DNA of 64,000 nucleotides from Variovorax sp. Sphag1AA (GTDB lineage Bacteria; Pseudomonadota; Gammaproteobacteria; Burkholderiales; Burkholderiaceae_C), in assembly GCF_014192575.1 (NCBI RefSeq), contig NZ_JACHYC010000010.1, positions 62,001 through 126,000 on the forward strand. Direction: 5' to 3'. The notes under the pieces are model-generated. The model was given only the letters and a program-made list of their open reading frames with translations, did not search any database and was not told the origin of the DNA. Below are positions 60,007-64,000 of this stretch, in pieces. How positions within the stretch are numbered: position 1 is the stretch's first letter; each line of letters opens with the position of its first letter. The position numbers and the translations under genes are program-made.

Positions 60007-60344
60007 TGACGACGACAAGCTTTTCCGTCGCGATCGGCAACACGCAGGAGCGCTACACCTGCCGGCCCGACCAGACCCTGCTCGGCGGCATGGAGCAGCT
60101 CGGCCGCAAGGGCATCCCGGTCGGTTGCCGTGGCGGCGGCTGCGGCGTGTGCAAGGTCCGCATCGAATCGGGCCGCGCGCGCTGCGAACGCATGAGCCGC
60201 TGCCACGTGACCGCCGACGAGGAAGCGCAGGGCTTCGTGCTGGCCTGCCGCGCCTATCCGCAAAGCGACCTGGAGCTGCGCGCCGCCCCGCGTATGGCCC
60301 GTTGCATCGAGCGCCATCTGGCGCAACCCCATCCCCACCCCTGA
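60006..60344 (+). CDS. dmpQ: XylT/DmpQ-type 2Fe-2S ferredoxin
   Basis: 112 residues. The cluster ligands are in VGCRGGGCGVCKVRI (C-x5-C-x2-C) and LACRAYP. XylT-type ferredoxins reactivate catechol 2,3-dioxygenase after its iron is oxidised by substituted catechols, and they always lie just before that gene, as here. ATG overlaps the dmpP stop. Confidence 0.92.
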   Translation: MTTTSFSVAIGNTQERYTCRPDQTLLGGMEQLGRKGIPVGCRGGGCGVCKVRIESGRARCERMSRCHVTADEEAQGFVLACRAYPQSDLELRAAPRMARCIERHLAQPHPHP

Positions 60345-60366
60345 AACCCCACCAAGGAGACTCACC

Positions 60367-61299
60367 ATGGCACTCACTGGCGTCCTTCGACCCGGCCACG
60401 TTCAACTTCGCGTGCTCGACATGGAAGCGGCACTGAAGCACTACCGCGATGTGCTCGGCCTCATCGAGACCGCGCGTGACGCGCAGGGCCGCATCTACCT
60501 CAAGGCCTGGGACGAGCATGACCACCACAGCGTCGTGCTGCGCGAGGCCGACACCGCCGGCATGGACTTCATGGGCTTCCGCGTCGATTCGAACGCGACG
60601 CTCGAAAAGCTCGCCGCCGACCTCAAGGCCAGCGGCCTCGCGACCGACATCGGCTGGGTCGAGGCCGGCGAGCATGTGCGCACCGGAAGGCGCTTCCGCT
60701 TCACGGTGCCCACGGGCCACGTGATGGAGCTCTATGCCGAGAAGGAGAAGGTCGGCAACGGCATGCCCTACGAGAACCCGGAGGTCTCGCCCGACGACCT
60801 CAAGGGCATGGCGCCGTCGCGCTTCGATCACTGTCTGCTGTACGGCGACGACCTCGACGGCACCGTGAAAGTGTTCACCGAGATCCTCGGCTTCGAACTG
60901 GCCGAGAAGGTGGTGGCCGGCCCCGAGAAGATGCTGATCGCGGCCTTCCTCACCTGCTCGACCAAGCCGCATGACATCGCGTTCATTCGTCATCCGGAAA
61001 AGAACAAGTTCCACCACGCGTCGTTCATGCTCGACAACTGGGGCGAGGTGCTGAAGGCGGCCGACATCATCACCAAGAAGCGCGTGTCGCTCGACATCGG
61101 CCCGACGCGCCACGGCATTACGCGCGGCGAGACGATCTACTTCTTCGATCCGAGCGGCAATCGCAACGAGGTCTTCTCCGGCGGCTACATCTACTACCCG
61201 GACAAGCCGGCGCTGGTGTGGACCGACGACGAACTCGGGCGCGCGATCTTCTATCACGACCGCAAGCTCAACGAGAACTTCCTCTCGGTGCTGACCTGA
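60367..61299 (+). CDS. dmpB: Catechol 2,3-dioxygenase
   Basis: 310 residues, class I extradiol dioxygenase. Fe(II) ligands: His155 (SRFDHCLLYG), His216 region (KFHHASFMLD) and Glu in GNRNEVFSGG. It opens catechol between C2 and C3 to 2-hydroxymuconic semialdehyde. Preceded by a ccaaggaga site. Confidence 0.96.
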   Translation: MALTGVLRPGHVQLRVLDMEAALKHYRDVLGLIETARDAQGRIYLKAWDEHDHHSVVLREADTAGMDFMGFRVDSNATLEKLAADLKASGLATDIGWVEAGEHVRTGRRFRFTVPTGHVMELYAEKEKVGNGMPYENPEVSPDDLKGMAPSRFDHCLLYGDDLDGTVKVFTEILGFELAEKVVAGPEKMLIAAFLTCSTKPHDIAFIRHPEKNKFHHASFMLDNWGEVLKAADIITKKRVSLDIGPTRHGITRGETIYFFDPSGNRNEVFSGGYIYYPDKPALVWTDDELGRAIFYHDRKLNENFLSVLT

Positions 61300-61309
61300 G
61301 GGCGCGGCC

Positions 61310-62764
61310 ATGAAGCAGTACATGAACTTCATCGGCGGCGAGTTCGTTGCCACCGGCAAGACCTTCGAGAACCGCGCGCCGGTGGACAACCGCGTGCTCG
61401 GCCTCGTGCACGAGGCCGGTGCCGACGAAGTCGACGCGGCGGTACGCGCAGCACGCAACGCACTCCACGGGGAGTGGGGCCGCATGACGGTCACGCGCCG
61501 CGTCGAGCTGCTGCACGCGGTGGCCGACGAGATCAACCGGCGATTCGACGACTTCCTGCAAGCCGAGATGGCCGACACCGGCAAGCCGCATGCGCTTGCG
61601 TCGCACGTGGACATCCCGCGTGGCGCGGCCAACTTCAAGGTGTTTGCCGACATCGTGAAGAACGTGCCCACGGAGAGCTTCGAGATGGCGACGCCGGATG
61701 GCGGCCAGGCGCTCAACTACGCGATCCGCTCGCCCGTGGGCGTGATCGGCGTCGTGTGCCCGTGGAACCTGCCGCTGCTGCTGATGACCTGGAAGGTCGG
61801 CCCGGCACTGGCCTGCGGCAACACCGTGGTGGTCAAGCCCTCGGAAGAGACGCCGGCCACGGCCACGTTGCTCGGCGAGGTGATGAACGCTGTCGGCATC
61901 CCGCCCGGCGTCTACAACGTGGTGCATGGCTTCGGGCCGGATTCGGCCGGTGAATTCCTCACGCGGCATCCGGGCGTGAACGGCATCACCTTCACCGGTG
62001 AGACGCGCACTGGCGAGGCGATCATGGCCGCGGCGGCCAAGGGCGTGCGGCCGGTGTCCTTCGAGCTCGGCGGCAAGAACGCCGGCATCGTGTTTGCCGA
62101 TGCCGACTTCGACAAGGCGGTGGCCGGCATCACGCGATCGGCCTTCGAGAACTGCGGGCAGGTGTGCCTCGGCACCGAGCGTGTGTATGTGGAGCGGCCG
62201 ATCTTCGATCGCTTCGTTGCCGCGCTCAAGGAGAAGGCCGAGGCGCTCAAGCCCGGCCCTTCGGAAGAAGCCGGCGTGAGCATTGGCCCGCTGATCTCTC
62301 AGGAGCACAGGCAGAAGGTGCTGTCGTACTACGAGAAGGCAGTACGCGAAGGCGCGACCGTGGTCACCGGCGGTGGCGTGCCGACGATGAAGGGCGCACT
62401 GGCGGAAGGCCATTGGGTGCAGCCGACCATCTGGACGGGCCTGCCCGAGACGGCGGCGGTGATCCGCGAGGAGATCTTCGGCCCGTGCTGCCACATCGCG
62501 CCTTTCGACACGGAGGAAGAGGCGATCGCGCTCGCCAACGCGACGGACTACGGCCTCGCCACCACCGTGTGGACGCAGAACCTCGGCCGCGCGCACCGCG
62601 TCGCAAAGCAGGTCGAGGTGGGCATCTGCTGGATCAACAGCTGGTTCCTGCGTGACCTGCGAACGGCCTTCGGCGGCGCCAAGGCCTCGGGCATTGGGCG
62701 CGAGGGCGGTGTGCATTCGCTCGAGTTCTATACCGAGCTGCGCAACGTCTGCATCAAGCTCTGA
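61310..62764 (+). CDS. dmpC: 2-hydroxymuconic semialdehyde dehydrogenase
   Basis: 484 residues, aldehyde dehydrogenase superfamily. Cys nucleophile in FENCGQVCLG, general base Glu in FELGGKNAG, NAD-binding GVVCPWNLPLL and FTGETRTGEAI. It starts the oxalocrotonate branch of the meta pathway. It lies 10 nt after the dioxygenase gene. Confidence 0.95.
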   Translation: MKQYMNFIGGEFVATGKTFENRAPVDNRVLGLVHEAGADEVDAAVRAARNALHGEWGRMTVTRRVELLHAVADEINRRFDDFLQAEMADTGKPHALASHVDIPRGAANFKVFADIVKNVPTESFEMATPDGGQALNYAIRSPVGVIGVVCPWNLPLLLMTWKVGPALACGNTVVVKPSEETPATATLLGEVMNAVGIPPGVYNVVHGFGPDSAGEFLTRHPGVNGITFTGETRTGEAIMAAAAKGVRPVSFELGGKNAGIVFADADFDKAVAGITRSAFENCGQVCLGTERVYVERPIFDRFVAALKEKAEALKPGPSEEAGVSIGPLISQEHRQKVLSYYEKAVREGATVVTGGGVPTMKGALAEGHWVQPTIWTGLPETAAVIREEIFGPCCHIAPFDTEEEAIALANATDYGLATTVWTQNLGRAHRVAKQVEVGICWINSWFLRDLRTAFGGAKASGIGREGGVHSLEFYTELRNVCIKL

Positions 62765-62774
62765 GGTGGCCACG

Positions 62775-63599
62775 ATGAGCAATCCCGAGATTGCGCGCAG
62801 CGTGCGCACCGGCGCCTTCGATACCAACGTGCACGACGTGGGCGACGGCGCGCCGGTGCTCTTCATCCACGGTTCGGGCCCCGGCGTGAGCGCGTGGGCC
62901 AACTGGCGGCTGGTATTGCCCGAGCTTGCGAAGACGCGGCGCGTGATTGCGCCCGACATGGCAGGGTTCGGCTTTACCGAGCGCGTACCCGGTGCGGTCT
63001 ACACGATGGACGCGTGGGTGCAGCAGGCGCTCGACCTGCTCGACGCACTGGACATCGAGCGCACCGATCTCGTCGGCAACTCGTTCGGGGGTGCGTTGTC
63101 GCTGGCACTGGCGATCCGCGCACCGCATCGCGTACGGCGACTGGTGCTGATGGGCAGCGTGGGCGTGCCGTTCGCGATCACACCCGGACTCGACGCGGTC
63201 TGGGGCTACACGCCTTCGTTCGAGAACATGCGCCGCATCATGGATGTGTTCGCCTTCGATCGAACGCTGGTCACGGACGAACTCGCGCAGCTGCGCTACG
63301 AAGCCAGCATCCGCCCCGGCTTCCAGGAGAGCTTTGCCGCGATGTTCCCCGCGCCGCGCCAGCGTTGGGTCGACGCCATGGCAAGCCCCGAGGCTGCGAT
63401 CCGCGCGCTGCCGCACGAGACGTTGCTGATCCATGGCCGCGAAGACGAAGTGATCCCGCTCGCGACCTCGCTCACGCTCTCGCGGTGGATTCAACGCAGC
63501 CAGCTCCACGTGTTCGGCCGGTGCGGCCACTGGACGCAGATCGAGCACAGCGCGCGCTTCGTGCGGCTGGTGCGCGACTTCCTGGCCGAAGACCTTTGA
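62775..63599 (+). CDS. dmpD: 2-hydroxymuconic semialdehyde hydrolase
   Basis: 274 residues, alpha/beta hydrolase. Oxyanion motif FIHGSGPGVSAWANW, nucleophile Ser in LVGNSFGGALSL, acid in GREDEVIPL and His in GRCGHWTQIEH. It cleaves the ring-fission product (the hydrolytic branch, important for ketones). It starts 10 nt after dmpC with a weak site (gaggtgg). Confidence 0.95.
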   Translation: MSNPEIARSVRTGAFDTNVHDVGDGAPVLFIHGSGPGVSAWANWRLVLPELAKTRRVIAPDMAGFGFTERVPGAVYTMDAWVQQALDLLDALDIERTDLVGNSFGGALSLALAIRAPHRVRRLVLMGSVGVPFAITPGLDAVWGYTPSFENMRRIMDVFAFDRTLVTDELAQLRYEASIRPGFQESFAAMFPAPRQRWVDAMASPEAAIRALPHETLLIHGREDEVIPLATSLTLSRWIQRSQLHVFGRCGHWTQIEHSARFVRLVRDFLAEDL

Positions 63600-63620
63600 T
63601 TCATCGCAATGGAAAGAACC

Positions 63621-64000
63621 ATGGACTCCCAACTCATCGAGAAGCTCGGCGACGAGCTCTACGCCGCGCTGCGCGACCGCCAGGTCGTGGAGCCGCTGAC
63701 CAATCGCCATGAAGGCATTGGCATCGAAGACGCCTATCGTGTGCAGCAACGGATGATCGCGCGCCGCCTCGATGCCGGCGAGCGCATCGTCGGCAAGAAG
63801 ATCGGCGTCACCTCGCGCGCCGTGATGAACATGCTGGGCGTGTACCAGCCCGACTTCGGCTACCTGCTCGACGGCATGGTGGTGAACGAGGGTGAATCCA
63901 TCGACACGCGCACGCTGATCCAGCCCAAGGCGGAGGGCGAGATCGCCTTCCTGCTCAAGCGCGACCTGATGGGGCCCGGCATCGGCAATGCCGACGTGCT
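63621..64000 (+). CDS. dmpE: 2-oxopent-4-enoate hydratase (3' end outside window)
   Basis: At least 126 residues; the frame runs off the window. MDSQLIEKLGDELYAALRDR, VGKKIGVTSRAVMNMLGVYQ and PDFGYLLDGMVVNEGE match DmpE-type hydratases, as does KAEGEIAFLLKRDLMGPG with the acidic metal ligands. ATG at 63609 would add four residues; the ggaaagaacc stretch favours 63621. It hydrates 2-oxopent-4-enoate to 4-hydroxy-2-oxovalerate. Further meta-pathway genes (aldolase, dehydrogenase) are expected beyond the edge. Confidence 0.93.
   Translation, partial: MDSQLIEKLGDELYAALRDRQVVEPLTNRHEGIGIEDAYRVQQRMIARRLDAGERIVGKKIGVTSRAVMNMLGVYQPDFGYLLDGMVVNEGESIDTRTLIQPKAEGEIAFLLKRDLMGPGIGNADV

Noticed and set aside
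58909..61716. 935-codon minus-strand frame
   Set aside because: Antisense to dmpP, dmpQ and the catechol dioxygenase gene, all with catalytic residues; very long antisense frames are expected at this GC content.
61268..62959. 563-codon minus-strand frame
   Set aside because: Antisense to the semialdehyde dehydrogenase gene; no recognisable domain.

Overview
The window is a GC-rich, densely packed stretch of a bacterial chromosome. Gene content (phenol hydroxylase with a meta-cleavage pathway, many LysR/LacI/TetR regulators, several ABC sugar importers, FecIR-type iron signalling) and codon use suggest a metabolically versatile betaproteobacterium of the Burkholderiales/Comamonadaceae, Variovorax-like. 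That assignment is inference from gene content. I saw no rRNA, tRNA, CRISPR array, transposase or integrase.

Layout. 1-3.2 kb: a hybrid histidine kinase (cut by the window edge) translationally coupled to a REC-SpoIIE phosphatase-STAS protein. 3.3-8.7 kb: a DUF937/YidB-like protein, a truncated haemoglobin, two glutathione transferases, a DHA2 MFS exporter and two small proteins. 8.7-14 kb: a FecI-like ECF sigma factor, a FecR-like anti-sigma factor, a TonB-dependent receptor with an N-terminal signalling domain, and a PepSY membrane protein; together a cell-surface-signalling iron-uptake locus. 14-21 kb: an alpha/beta hydrolase, SDR/LysR and TetR/SDR pairs, a second DHA2 exporter, and a scar where two 5'-truncated genes (serine hydrolase and GntR/FCD regulator) meet head to head.

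20.9-28.7 kb (minus strand): lacI, FAD oxidoreductase, solute-binding protein, two permeases, ATPase and sel1, with a palindromic operator upstream of lacI. Then aroG with a terminator, a 31-residue membrane peptide behind a double palindromic operator, acetolactate synthase divergent from an Lrp-type regulator, nitronate monooxygenase and a hemerythrin. 34.6-43.1 kb (minus strand): lacI, solute-binding protein, two permeases, a 62-residue membrane protein, two ATPases, dhaL and dhaK, i.e. import of a polyol or short ketose followed by DhaKL-type phosphorylation. 43.2-47.4 kb: a ClpP-like envelope protein, a LysR/EamA-exporter divergent pair and a cation/proton antiporter.

47.6-64 kb: phenol degradation. 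A DmpR/XylR-type sigma-54 activator is followed, after about 6 kb of unrelated lower-GC genes, by dmpKLMNOP (phenol hydroxylase), a ferredoxin, catechol 2,3-dioxygenase, and the semialdehyde dehydrogenase, hydrolase and hydratase of the meta pathway; the operon leaves the window inside the hydratase. In front of dmpK are a UAS, a consensus IHF site and a consensus -24/-12 promoter. The intervening block (about 49.2-55.05 kb) is the most unusual part: it holds a stand-alone proteasome/HslV-like Ntn hydrolase, a TraB/PrgY-like protein, a cytoplasmic trypsin-like protease, a HEPN-like helical protein and two unrecognised genes, in mixed orientation with long spacers. It is either a cluster of protease-type accessory genes of unknown (possibly defence or stress) function, or a pile-up of separately acquired genes.
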